64,000 bases of DNA from Psychrobacillus sp. OK032 (GCF_900111345.1 NZ_FOGY01000003.1:1-64000), one strand, 5' to 3'; positions 16,886 to 25,535 are shown, counted from the stretch's first letter. The notes: a model not told the origin generated them from the sequence alone. Numbers and translations: made by a program.

Positions 16886-16965
16886 TGTGCGTCATTCCAT
16901 TCATTGTTCCTCTTTGCTATGTCGGGGCAGACATAGGCGCTTCCGCTTTTGTTCGTTCTTATAAA

Positions 16966-16998
16966 AAAATTAAAAAAAGAGCACCTAAAAGGTGTTCT
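16966..16998 (-). terminator. Terminator of ATP-grasp A2
   Basis: Read on the minus strand: GAACACCT-TTT-AGGTGCTC followed by TTTTTTTAATTTTTTTAT. The stem starts right at the stop codon of the minus-strand gene. Confidence 0.88.
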
Positions 16999-18248
16999 TA
17001 GTGTTGCGGCTCCTGCTCCTGCTCCTGCTCCTGCTCTTCTAGATGGAAAGTAATCTCTTTTGCTGCAGTATTTGCGAGGTTTTTTGCTTCTTCTAAACTA
17101 CTCCCAACAGCAATTACATAAGCATATCTATGACCCATGGATAATGGTGGCGTTAAAAGAGTTCCTTTTTTGGGCTTCACATAAACCTCTATGACTCCAG
17201 GTGATTTTTGTGCCCTCGCTTTCCCTGTTACTTTTTCTAATATTCCTTTTTTTGTGGCGATAACATATTTGGTAAAAACATACTTCTTATATTTCGGTAT
17301 TAGTGCAGGACTTTTTCCTAAATATAATTTAAGAGTCTCTTCTACTAAATTAATTCCGAATGCTGCTTGAATCATTTTGTTCATAGCACCTCCGGAAATT
17401 CTTGGATTAATCTCGATGAGTTTCCAACCATTCTTAGTTAAACGGATTTCCAAATGTAAAGCTCCATTTTCAATATTGAGTTCTTTAATAATGGATTGAA
17501 GAACCTCTTCAACTCCTGTTCTAATCGTTAATGGAACATTAGCAAGCACACCATAACCTGTGATGATAAATCTCTTGTTCTTTGTGATTTCTTGTTCGAG
17601 AATTCCTACTATACGTGCTTTATGTTTGTGTACGAGTACTTCCACCAAATATTGATCACCATCTATATATTCTTCAACCATAATTGTGGTATCTGGATTC
17701 TTGTTCCGAAGATTTTCAATATGTCGTTTTAATTGTTCTTTTCCTTCGGCTAACAGTACGTCTTTAGATCCTGTTGATATGGGGGATTTTATAATAATAG
17801 GAAAATCAAACTGTTCACATATTGTTTCTAACGGAATCGAATCACCTGGGTTGATCAAGAAAAATTTAGGGGTATAAGGTTGATCCTTTAAAGCTGACCT
17901 TGTTTCCTCTTTATTTTCCATTATTTCTATGGCTTTAGAAAGAGCATAATTGTGACAGAATTCATCACAAAGGATGGATGCAGTATGGACAAAAGGATCA
18001 ACAAAACTAACGATGGTTTTTATATCGACACCGATTGTTTGTAACTTGAAGATTTCTTCTCTCATATTTTCTAGGCTGTATGTGTTCACAGAAACCATTT
18101 TATGGACATCTGTATATTCCTGTCTTTGTTGAATTTGCTTCTCGTTATTTGTGAAAAGAATAGTAAAGTATCCTAAATCCCCAGCTGCTTTAATCGCTTC
18201 CCTGCTGGATCCGGATTTGTTTGTACTAATAAAAATAATTGCTTTCAA
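16998..18248 (-). CDS. ATP-grasp ligase A2, homologue of A1
   Basis: About 416 residues from TTG 18248, chosen because AGGAGG then sits about 11 bases upstream and the start MKAIIFIS aligns with MKTIVFIG of A1; a GTG at 18257 is only two bases from the ribosome binding site. Same domain order as A1: pre-ATP-grasp fold (NKSGSSREAIKAAGDLGYF), ATP-grasp with FPIIIKSPISTGSKDVL, VEEYIDGDQYLVEVL and EINPRISGGAMNKM. The C-terminus ends in a (Glu-Gln) run, EEQEQEQEQEPQH, encoded by a 6-base tandem repeat that A1 lacks. It is divergent from the Mur ligase gene at 18412 and probably works with it. Confidence 0.85.
   Translation of the reverse strand: MKAIIFISTNKSGSSREAIKAAGDLGYFTILFTNNEKQIQQRQEYTDVHKMVSVNTYSLENMREEIFKLQTIGVDIKTIVSFVDPFVHTASILCDEFCHNYALSKAIEIMENKEETRSALKDQPYTPKFFLINPGDSIPLETICEQFDFPIIIKSPISTGSKDVLLAEGKEQLKRHIENLRNKNPDTTIMVEEYIDGDQYLVEVLVHKHKARIVGILEQEITKNKRFIITGYGVLANVPLTIRTGVEEVLQSIIKELNIENGALHLEIRLTKNGWKLIEINPRISGGAMNKMIQAAFGINLVEETLKLYLGKSPALIPKYKKYVFTKYVIATKKGILEKVTGKARAQKSPGVIEVYVKPKKGTLLTPPLSMGHRYAYVIAVGSSLEEAKNLANTAAKEITFHLEEQEQEQEQEPQH
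17009..17036. repeat. Short tandem repeat encoding a Glu-Gln tail
   Basis: Four to five copies of the hexamer CTCCTG (read on the + strand) at the 3' end of ATP-grasp A2. The number of copies could vary by slippage without changing frame. Confidence 0.8.
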
Positions 18249-18376
18249 ACGGTTCACTCCCTCCTATAAATTTCGACTAATACGTTTCTTTCTATATTTA
18301 TGACATGTTCTAGCTTTTGCATAGTTATGTATCACGCAATTAAGTTCCATTTATCCAGTCAACTTCATTTTAAAAA

Positions 18377-18385
18377 CATATTATA
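18377..18385 (+). promoter_or_regulatory. Shared element CATATTATA upstream of Mur ligase 1
   Basis: CATATTATA lies 7 bases before the AAAGGAG ribosome binding site of Mur ligase 1. The same nonamer stands at 19917-19925, just before the ribosome binding site of Mur ligase 2. It resembles the -10 element of mother-cell sigma factors (CATANNNTA), but no matching -35 AC is found at 16-17 bases and the position so close to the ribosome binding site is odd. Confidence 0.3.
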
Positions 18386-18411
18386 TATATGAAAGGAGTG
18401 TGAAAAAAATA

Positions 18412-19791
18412 ATGAAACCCCATACAGTCAGCAGTATAAGAACTATTATTTCTGGTGAGTTGGTGCAAGGGTCAGATGAAGTGTTAGTCCAATACGGAGC
18501 ATACCGTTTAAAACAAATAAAAAATAAAAATACAATTCTTTTTACAAATATGAGAATTATTGACTGGCGGAGTCTAAAGAAATTTTTCCCATTAGTGCTT
18601 GCAACAGAGTGGAAATATAGTAAAGATGAAATTCCTGAGAATGTAACTCTCATCCAAGTAACTAATGCCGATGAAGCATATTGGAAATTTGTTCGCTACT
18701 ACCGCAGCCTATTTCAAATCCCTGTAGTAGCCGTTACAGGAACTTCAGGGAAAACGACTACAAAAGAAATGATCAAGCATATTCTTTCAGCGGATAGAAT
18801 AGTTACAGCTACAAATCTTACTAGTAATTCTAGAACGGCAAATTTGCAGTATCTTTTGAACATAGATGAGGAAACCGAAGCAGCTATTTTTGAAACGGCT
18901 GTTGGTTCACCAGGGGATGTATTAAAAGCAGGTGAATATTTCAAACCTACAATAGGAATCATTACAAACATCGGAGCACATCACCTCGATTATTGCAAAA
19001 CGCTAGAAGGCTATATTGCGGCAAAAGGAGAAATGGTAAAAATCGTTAATCCGACAGGTATACTAATTATTAATGCGGAGGATAGCAATACAAGTAAGAT
19101 TGATATGAAAAACTTTCAAGGGAAAATCATAAAAGTCGGAACTCATAGGACTTGCCATTTTCGAGCACTAAATATTCGTTACAGTCAAGAAGGCATGGAA
19201 TTTAGTTTGAAGCATAAGAGGAAAAGTTATCAAGTGTTTGTACCAGGCTTAGGAGTTCATCAGGTCTATAATGCGCTTGCAACAATAGCTGCTGTGTATG
19301 AAATGGGAGTGACTATTCCGGAGGCTGCTTTTCGCTTGAAAACATTTAGGAAGTTCAATAAGCAACTTCAAGTGGTGGATGGTATAAACGACTCTATGAT
19401 TATAGATGATACATGGAGTATTACAACAACTTCATTGGAAGCAGCATTAAAAGTATTAAATGAAATTGGAAAAGAGAAAAAAAAGGTGGCAATCATAGGT
19501 ACAATTACTGATTTAGGTTCATGGGGCTATATTATTCATGAACAGGCAGGAGATTTAATTTATAAGTCAGGAGTGGATGTGCTCATTACGATAGGAGAGC
19601 ATGCGAGCATAATAGCAGACCATGCAGTAAAAAGGGGTTTAACCTCACCGGTCTATACATTTAGAAATGAAGTTCTAGTTTTAAATCTGTTAAACAAAAT
19701 TGTAGACTCCAATACAATTGTTCTGATAAAGGGAGATATGTACAGCCTACCTGTAATTGAATTAGCTGCAAAATTGCGGAAGAAGAAATAA
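18412..19791 (+). CDS. MurF-like Mur ligase 1
   Basis: 459 residues from ATG 18412; the GTG at 18400 is one base from the AAAGGAG motif, and alignment with Mur ligase 2 (MKPHTV against MKPLRV) supports 18412. Domains: MurF-like N-terminal domain (1 to about 100, ISGELVQGSD), central ATPase with P-loop VTGTSGKTTTKEM at about 107-119, TNIGAHHLD and the lysine of AAKGEMV, YNALATIAAVYEMG, and a C-terminal domain with IIDDTWSITTTSLEAAL. Mur ligases join an amino acid or peptide to a carboxylate through an acyl phosphate. Where MurF has the YNANP motif this protein has TWSITT, so the usual D-Ala-D-Ala role is doubtful. It stands in a row with a paralogue and opposite an ATP-grasp gene. Confidence 0.87.
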   Translation: MKPHTVSSIRTIISGELVQGSDEVLVQYGAYRLKQIKNKNTILFTNMRIIDWRSLKKFFPLVLATEWKYSKDEIPENVTLIQVTNADEAYWKFVRYYRSLFQIPVVAVTGTSGKTTTKEMIKHILSADRIVTATNLTSNSRTANLQYLLNIDEETEAAIFETAVGSPGDVLKAGEYFKPTIGIITNIGAHHLDYCKTLEGYIAAKGEMVKIVNPTGILIINAEDSNTSKIDMKNFQGKIIKVGTHRTCHFRALNIRYSQEGMEFSLKHKRKSYQVFVPGLGVHQVYNALATIAAVYEMGVTIPEAAFRLKTFRKFNKQLQVVDGINDSMIIDDTWSITTTSLEAALKVLNEIGKEKKKVAIIGTITDLGSWGYIIHEQAGDLIYKSGVDVLITIGEHASIIADHAVKRGLTSPVYTFRNEVLVLNLLNKIVDSNTIVLIKGDMYSLPVIELAAKLRKKK

Positions 19792-19860
19792 TTTATCATC
19801 GAACCAAACTAATTGTTTAATAGGTAATGCTAAACCGAATTATCGGTGATAAATTATTTT
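19787..19860 (+). terminator. Long inverted repeat, possible terminator between the Mur ligases
   Basis: AATAATTTATCATCG (19787-19801) pairs with CGGTGATAAATTATTTT (19844-19860) across a 42-base loop. It begins over the stop codon of Mur ligase 1. The loop is long for an intrinsic terminator, but the tail is T-rich. Confidence 0.5.
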
Positions 19861-19916
19861 GAAAAGATGGACAAACACTGTGCACATTCCATACCTAATC
19901 ATCAAGAAATTGCATT

Positions 19917-19925
19917 CATATTATA
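19917..19925 (+). promoter_or_regulatory. Shared element CATATTATA upstream of Mur ligase 2
   Basis: Identical to the nonamer at 18377-18385 and in the same position relative to the ribosome binding site (GAGGGGAGG). A common position in two paralogous genes suggests a shared control element, or simply retained sequence after duplication. Confidence 0.3.
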
Positions 19926-19946
19926 AAGAGGGGAGGAGAAGTACTA

Positions 19947-21335
19947 TTGAAACCTTTACGCGTGAAAGAAATCCTAAATTTACTGCAAGGGGAACTAATA
20001 AGTGGTTCCGATCTTTGGAATGTAAGTAATGCTATTTATTATAATCGGCATGAGCTGACAAAACGAAATTCGCTAATGTTTGTAAGCAGAAGTGATTCTA
20101 TTAACTGGCATGAAATTAATAATATAGGACCTTCTCTTGTGATTTCAGATAAGCCTTCCTCAGAATTGAAAAATGCTCTATCGGAAACAACGGTCATAAG
20201 GGTAAAAAGTCTTGTACAATCATATTGGAAATTTATGGATTATTATAGAAACCTTTTTCAAATACCAGTAGTTGCACTAACAGGAACATGTGGTAAAACA
20301 ACTACGAAGGAAATGATCAAACATATTTTAAGTAAAGACTGGCATGTCCAAGCATCCTTTAGTAGTAAAAATGAACCGCGTCAATCTTTTCCGTATTTGA
20401 TGGGCATTACTGAAAATACAAAGGCTGCGGTTTTTGAGCTTGGGTTAGGGAATACAGGTAATATAAAACATCAGTGCATGATTTATCAGCCTACAATCGG
20501 AATTATTACAAATATTGGCGTTCATCATTTAGATGGTTGCGGAAATTTGGAAGGATATATAAAAGCGAAGTCAGAAATAGTGGATGGTATAAAGAAAAAT
20601 GGCACGTTAATTTTAAATGCGGATGATTCCAATACTAATAAAGTTCCTTTGCAATCATTTAAAGGAAAGATAATTTATTTTGGAGTAAGTGAGAAGTCTC
20701 ACTTTAGAGCTTCCAATATTAGATTTGCAAAAAGTGGAATGAATTTTCAAATTCATTTTTCAAACAAAAAATATAATGCTTTTATACCGGGCTATGGTGA
20801 ACATCAAGTATATAACGCGCTTGCTGCAATCGCAGCTGTAAACGAAATGGGGATGGATATGAATGAAGCCATTTCACGTTTAGCGACCTATAAAAATATG
20901 ACAAGACACCTAGAGTTTTCAGATGGAATAGGTGGAAGTACTATTATAGATGATACTTGGACAAATAATCCTACATCTGTCGAAGCTGCATTAAAGGTGC
21001 TAGATTCTATTGGACAGGGGAAAAATGTCATCCTTGTTCTCGGAGATATTAAGCGATTAGGGAATTTTGAAAAGAAATATCATCGTGAGATTGGAAGTAT
21101 GGTTGCGAAAAGAAACATTCATACGCTTATTACAATAGGGAGTAAAGCAGAAGATATAGCGAATCAAGCAAAGGAAGACGGGACAGAGGCAAAAGTCCAT
21201 ATCTTTAAAGATGTCACAGGTGTCATCGATGTATTAAAGCCCATGCTTGACAAAAATTCTATCTTGTTGATAAAAGGTCCAATGTCGAGCCGATCAATGA
21301 TTGATTTTGCCAATAGTTTGAAACAAAATAATTGA
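19947..21335 (+). CDS. MurF-like Mur ligase 2, tandem paralogue
   Basis: 462 residues from TTG 19947 with GGGGAGGAG upstream. Same architecture as its neighbour: N-terminal LLQGELISGSD region, P-loop LTGTCGKTTTKEMIKHIL at about 110-127, ELGLGNTGNI, TNIGVHHLDGCGNLEGYIKA with the conserved lysine, GYGEHQVYNALAAIAA and IIDDTWTNNPTSVEAALKVL. TNNPTS is closer to the classical MurF YNANPTS motif than in Mur ligase 1. The pair clearly arose by duplication and then diverged, so the two may add different substrates. A strong bidirectional terminator follows. Confidence 0.88.
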   Translation: MKPLRVKEILNLLQGELISGSDLWNVSNAIYYNRHELTKRNSLMFVSRSDSINWHEINNIGPSLVISDKPSSELKNALSETTVIRVKSLVQSYWKFMDYYRNLFQIPVVALTGTCGKTTTKEMIKHILSKDWHVQASFSSKNEPRQSFPYLMGITENTKAAVFELGLGNTGNIKHQCMIYQPTIGIITNIGVHHLDGCGNLEGYIKAKSEIVDGIKKNGTLILNADDSNTNKVPLQSFKGKIIYFGVSEKSHFRASNIRFAKSGMNFQIHFSNKKYNAFIPGYGEHQVYNALAAIAAVNEMGMDMNEAISRLATYKNMTRHLEFSDGIGGSTIIDDTWTNNPTSVEAALKVLDSIGQGKNVILVLGDIKRLGNFEKKYHREIGSMVAKRNIHTLITIGSKAEDIANQAKEDGTEAKVHIFKDVTGVIDVLKPMLDKNSILLIKGPMSSRSMIDFANSLKQNN

Positions 21336-21340
21336 TTGAT

Positions 21341-21385
21341 AAAAAAAGAAGCATTCACGCCCTATGCGTTGAATGCTTCTTTTTG
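21341..21385. terminator. Bidirectional terminator between Mur ligase 2 and the NlpC/P60 gene
   Basis: AAGAAGCATTCA pairs with TGAATGCTTCTT; the stem has A-runs on the left and T-runs on the right, so it works for both converging genes. Confidence 0.92.
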
Positions 21386-21398
21386 GAAAAGTCTTATC

Positions 21399-22823
21399 TT
21401 AAAGAACTCGACGAGCCATTTTGTAGTTTTTATTGGCCCAAGTAGAGTTTAAGCTTTCTTTCACAGTACTACCGTCTGTTTTCAGACGAATATATTGATT
21501 AGCGCCAATATAAATTGCAGATTCAGTAATTTTAGTTCCCCCATTACTAAAGAAAATAAGATCACCTTTTTGCAAATTATTCTTTTGGACTGCATTTCCT
21601 ACTTTAGCCTGTTGACTAGCCACTTTGCTTTTTAGATCAATTCCATGTTGATTAAAAACATAGTAAGTAAATCCAGCACTAGTAAATGTTAAAGATTTTT
21701 CATCGTATCCGTATCCAAACTTTGCTTTTCCTATTAAGCTAGAAGCAAGATTGATAATCTTATCCGCTGGTAAAGCACTTGTTTTTGGCGTTTCTACTGA
21801 AGGAGATGCACTTGTTTTTGGCGGTTCTACTGAAGGAGATGCACTTGTTTTTGGCACTTCTACTGAAGGTGAAGGAGATGCACTTGCACTTCCTGTAAAT
21901 ACACGCTTTGCAGTAATATAATGCTGTTCATAATAATCTACAAGTAAAACTCTCGTTAAAACGCCATTTGAATTTGGAATAATGATTCGATGATCCCCTG
22001 CGTATATTGCTACCATAGATGGTGTTTTGGATCCTTTGGTACTGTTAAAGAAAACTAAATCACCTTTTTTTAGGTTAGCTTTGGAAACTGTTGTGCCTTT
22101 ATTCATCAAATCTTGTAAATTTGTCGTACCTAATTTAACATCATTTGTTTTATACACATAGTCGATGAATCCAGTGGCAGTAAAACGTAATGATGATTCA
22201 TTATTAACGCTACCCATTTTTGCTTTATCTTTTAAACTATAGGCTTTTTCAACAATCTTATCGCCTTTAGTGGCTGGATTGGATGACATGATTGTTGGTA
22301 GAACTCTTCGTGCTGTTATATAGCTTTCTTCATAATAAGGCTTACTGTCTAAGTCTGTAATGACAATCTTTTGTTTTGGATCTGCCATTTGAATAATCTT
22401 ATTGTCGCCAATGTACATCCCAACATGGTTGGGAATATTCCCACCTTTACTATCGAAAAATAGTAAATCACCTTTTTGTAGTTGGTTTTTTGCAACAGGA
22501 GTTCCTTGTTGCATCATAAAATCTTCATTATAAGTTGCAAGGTCTACATCATTTTGCTCGAAAATGTACATAAGGAAAGTTGCACATGAAAAAATGTAAG
22601 GAAAAGTGGGCTTGTACTCTGTATTGCTGTAAGTAGCTTTCCCGATTAAACTCTTAGCTGTTTGAATTAATTGATCAGCCTTTGCTTCTACTGCTTGTTG
22701 GTTGTTCTGCGTGTTAGTAGTTGCAGCTGATACTTTTATAGGATGAATAGTGTCAGGGACAATACCCAGAGCACTAAAACCGATTACGACTGATAGAGTA
22801 GTTGAGATAAAACGTTTATTCAT
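21399..22823 (-). CDS. Secreted protein with three NlpC/P60 domains, two degenerate
   Basis: 474 residues from the ATG at 22823 (TTTGGAGG upstream; longer starts are unsupported). Signal peptide at about 1-33. NlpC/P60 domain 1 (about 48-170) keeps a catalytic Cys about 80 in IFSCATF and His about 133 in NHVGMYIG, so it may be a cell-wall endopeptidase of the C40 family. Domain 2 (about 190-310) has FTATGF and PSMVAIY in those places, and domain 3 (after a repeat linker) has FTSAGF and ITESAIY; both lack Cys and His and are probably binding modules. The linker is an 11-residue repeat, SASPSVExPKT. It converges on the Mur ligase pair and could act on the material they make (inference). Confidence 0.85.
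   Translation of the reverse strand: MNKRFISTTLSVVIGFSALGIVPDTIHPIKVSAATTNTQNNQQAVEAKADQLIQTAKSLIGKATYSNTEYKPTFPYIFSCATFLMYIFEQNDVDLATYNEDFMMQQGTPVAKNQLQKGDLLFFDSKGGNIPNHVGMYIGDNKIIQMADPKQKIVITDLDSKPYYEESYITARRVLPTIMSSNPATKGDKIVEKAYSLKDKAKMGSVNNESSLRFTATGFIDYVYKTNDVKLGTTNLQDLMNKGTTVSKANLKKGDLVFFNSTKGSKTPSMVAIYAGDHRIIIPNSNGVLTRVLLVDYYEQHYITAKRVFTGSASASPSPSVEVPKTSASPSVEPPKTSASPSVETPKTSALPADKIINLASSLIGKAKFGYGYDEKSLTFTSAGFTYYVFNQHGIDLKSKVASQQAKVGNAVQKNNLQKGDLIFFSNGGTKITESAIYIGANQYIRLKTDGSTVKESLNSTWANKNYKMARRVL
21775..21873. repeat. 33-base tandem repeat in the NlpC/P60 linker
   Basis: Three near-identical units with GCACTTGTTTTTGGC at 21775, 21808 and 21841 (period 33). They encode the Ser/Pro-rich repeat SASPSVExPKT, in frame, so unit number could vary without disrupting the gene. 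Confidence 0.85.
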
Positions 22824-23057
22824 CAGATACCTCCAAAGTTTTTTTTTGACCTGCTCCGATTTTAGCATGCAAAAGGATGGGTATTTTAAGGGAATTTATC
22901 CCACAAGTTACTAACAGATGTCTTAAACCCTTGCTACTAGAAGGTTCTCCAAAGATGATTACAGTTTGGTTACAAATGTTTCAAACGAGTAACGTAATTA
23001 GCAAGAGAAGTATGCGTATAGTCTGAGAAACTTATCGATTTCTTAACATCAGAAAGG

Positions 23058-24020
23058 ATGGACAACTTGGTTAAAAAAGTGATAGAAGGAGTTTGGTCAG
23101 GGCGGACAGATTCTTTAGAAAACAATAAAGAGAGTCTCAGGTATCACCAAATCGTGGAATTAGCACGGCTTGATACGCTTGATACGAAGGGTAAAGCATG
23201 TGTAATCATAGGTTTTGAAAGCGATGAAGGAGTCCGGAGAAATAAAGGACAAATTGGAGCAGCAAAAGCACCAAATGAGCTCCGTTCGGAATTGGCAAAG
23301 CTCCCATGGAATTTGTCATCTCAAAAATATCTTGTAGATGTAGGAACAATCGATTGCACAGGAAATGATCTTGAAAAAGCCCAACAACAACTTGGGGATG
23401 TAGTAAATCAAGTTCTAACCAAAAAAATGACTCCAATAATTCTGGGCGGAGGGCATGAAACTGCATACGGACATTATCTCGGTGTTCGAAACAACATTGG
23501 AAAAGCCGCAAAGCTAGGTATTATCAATATCGATGCCCACTTTGATTTGCGCCCTTACGATGAACAGTCTTCATCCGGTACCATGTTCAGAGAAATACTT
23601 GTGCAAGATGAAAACAGTAGCTATTTAGTCATTGGAATTCAGCGATACGGTATTACACAAGCACTTTTCGACAAGGCAGATGAGCTCGGGGTGACGTATA
23701 TTTGCGAAGAAGATATGCATGGTGAACAGCAAGTACAAGTGAATGTAGCGATAGAGCAATTTATCCAAAATAACGATTTTATCATGCTAACGCTATGCCC
23801 AGATGTACTCAATGCTGCATTTGCTCCGGGTGTAAGTGCTTCTTCGCCTTTTGGGTTAAGTCCATATATCGTACGTACGATTATTCGCACCGTAACTTCT
23901 AGTGAAAAGACGAAATCCTTCGATATTTCAGAAGTGAATCCGCTTTTGGATGAAAATAATCGAACAGTAAAATTAGGTGCTTATTTAGTCAATGAAGCAA
24001 TAATTTCATTTTTAAACTAG
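23058..24020 (+). CDS. hutG: Formimidoylglutamase
   Basis: 320 residues from ATG 23058; a TTG at 23067 is better spaced from AGAAAGG and may be the real start. It is an arginase/agmatinase-family enzyme with the metal-binding motifs GGGHETAYGH (about 130) and INIDAHFDLRPY (about 157-168), SSGTMFREIL, and the HutG-like block LTLCPDVLNAAFAPGVSASS then PFGLSPY. HutG splits N-formimidoyl-L-glutamate to glutamate and formamide in histidine degradation. No hutH, hutU or hutI gene is nearby, so it is an orphan here and may serve a pathway encoded elsewhere. Confidence 0.88.
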   Translation: MDNLVKKVIEGVWSGRTDSLENNKESLRYHQIVELARLDTLDTKGKACVIIGFESDEGVRRNKGQIGAAKAPNELRSELAKLPWNLSSQKYLVDVGTIDCTGNDLEKAQQQLGDVVNQVLTKKMTPIILGGGHETAYGHYLGVRNNIGKAAKLGIINIDAHFDLRPYDEQSSSGTMFREILVQDENSSYLVIGIQRYGITQALFDKADELGVTYICEEDMHGEQQVQVNVAIEQFIQNNDFIMLTLCPDVLNAAFAPGVSASSPFGLSPYIVRTIIRTVTSSEKTKSFDISEVNPLLDENNRTVKLGAYLVNEAIISFLN

Positions 24021-24071
24021 CATGCCACATCTACCCATTTTTCCGCATATAGTGTGTGGAAGGGGTGTATG

Positions 24072-25520
24072 ATGAACGATTATATAAATATGTTTAAGCA
24101 ATTTTTACCGCAAACTGCAACTGTTTTGGAATTGCAACAACCTGAAAAGAAACCAGCAGTGATAGTAGCGGATATCGATGGGGATCATGTGGATGAGTTA
24201 ATCGGGGCATTTCGTTATCAAGAGAAAAATTATATTTTGATCCTAAAGAACAGAAACAATCAGTGGCAGCCGCTAATAATGATAAGTGGTAGCGGATACG
24301 GGATATCGAATTTATTGGCTGCACCACTAACAGAAACAGGCGTAAACACGATAATAATTGGCTGGCAACAAGGTAGTATGTGGTCGCAATTAAATTTATT
24401 GCAATGGACAAATAACGGATTTGTCTGGTTACCTACAAATGATATCGTATACAGTAAGTTAGAAGCAGAAGATATGAACAAAGACGGCAGATATGAACTT
24501 GCAATTTGGACACATGATACCGGAGAAGCTTATAAAGTAGAAGTTTATCGTTTCGATAAAACCGGTCTTGTGCAGGCAAAAGATGTTTATCCTTACTATT
24601 TTAAAAAAGTAGCAGCCTATTATGAAAAGTTATTACAAACAAATGATTTTTCTTTCTACTGGTACTACTTGGCCGATGCTCAAATGAAAGCGGGAGATAT
24701 GGATCAAGCTTTAGTTTCTATTGATAAAGCTCTTTCTTTTTCTTCCCCTTATCCATCAAAAGAAGTGCTTGCAGAAAAAAGACAAGAAATTTTAAATCAT
24801 CAAGGAACAACGAATCAGGATAACCGAGTTGTAATAGACTGGAAAATAGGGGACGTAACTGGTGATGGTACTCAGGATACTGTCTATCTAACTGGAGAAA
24901 AGACAGAGGGAAGTCCGTTTTGGAAAAATATTACGCTCGTTATTTTGAATGGTAAGACAAACATGTATGAAACAATCCCTTTAAAAGAAAATATGGGATA
25001 TAATCCAACGATTTTTCTCGGTGATTTTACAGGAAATCATATAGAGGACATACAAATAGTGATCGATACCGGCGGAAGTGGTGGTACGGTTTATGCGTAT
25101 GTGTTTGCATTTTTGAATGGAAGCATAAAACAAATTTTCGATACTGATGCATATAATGAGCATTCGAAATATGAAGTTAATTACCAAAATCATTATAAAG
25201 TAATAGTTACAAGCTCGAATCCAAAAAAGGAATATACATTAGATTTAACGTATAAGGGGAAAGACTATTTATCGGAAATCTATAATGCAGATGGTACGCT
25301 AAAAGAACCGATAGAAGGATGGGTAGATCCAATTAGTGGTTTGTATCCGATTGACTATGCGAGAGACGGTATGTATGAGCTTCTTTCATATCAAGAAATT
25401 GCGGGTAGGTATCACGCGGATGGATTAGGGTTTGTGCAAAATGAATGGCAATGGAATGGACAGGAATTTGTAGTAAATCGGCAAACTGTGTCTATTTTTG
25501 GTAAGGATTTAAGTGTTTAG
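24072..25520 (+). CDS. FG-GAP/VCBS-like repeat protein, paralogue of 40501-41967
   Basis: About 482 residues from the ATG at 24072; alignment of MNDYINMFKQFLPQTATVLE with the paralogue's MGDYVNTLQNFLPLGATVLE supports that start. The sequence has repeated strand-rich units with acidic loops like those of integrin-type propellers (VADIDGDHVDELIG, GDVTGDGTQDTVYLTG, LGDFTGNHIEDIQIVIDTGG), probably Ca2+-binding, and a central TPR-like helical pair (YYLADAQMKAGDMDQALVSIDKAL). No signal peptide is seen. I do not know its function. A terminator follows. Confidence 0.8.
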   Translation: MNDYINMFKQFLPQTATVLELQQPEKKPAVIVADIDGDHVDELIGAFRYQEKNYILILKNRNNQWQPLIMISGSGYGISNLLAAPLTETGVNTIIIGWQQGSMWSQLNLLQWTNNGFVWLPTNDIVYSKLEAEDMNKDGRYELAIWTHDTGEAYKVEVYRFDKTGLVQAKDVYPYYFKKVAAYYEKLLQTNDFSFYWYYLADAQMKAGDMDQALVSIDKALSFSSPYPSKEVLAEKRQEILNHQGTTNQDNRVVIDWKIGDVTGDGTQDTVYLTGEKTEGSPFWKNITLVILNGKTNMYETIPLKENMGYNPTIFLGDFTGNHIEDIQIVIDTGGSGGTVYAYVFAFLNGSIKQIFDTDAYNEHSKYEVNYQNHYKVIVTSSNPKKEYTLDLTYKGKDYLSEIYNADGTLKEPIEGWVDPISGLYPIDYARDGMYELLSYQEIAGRYHADGLGFVQNEWQWNGQEFVVNRQTVSIFGKDLSV

Positions 25521-25535
25521 TTGAATAAGTTTTGG

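Noticed and set aside
18412-21335. Housekeeping murF
   Set aside because: Two tandem copies in a spore-type cluster, away from ddl and other murein genes, with altered YNANP region; I keep 'MurF-like'.
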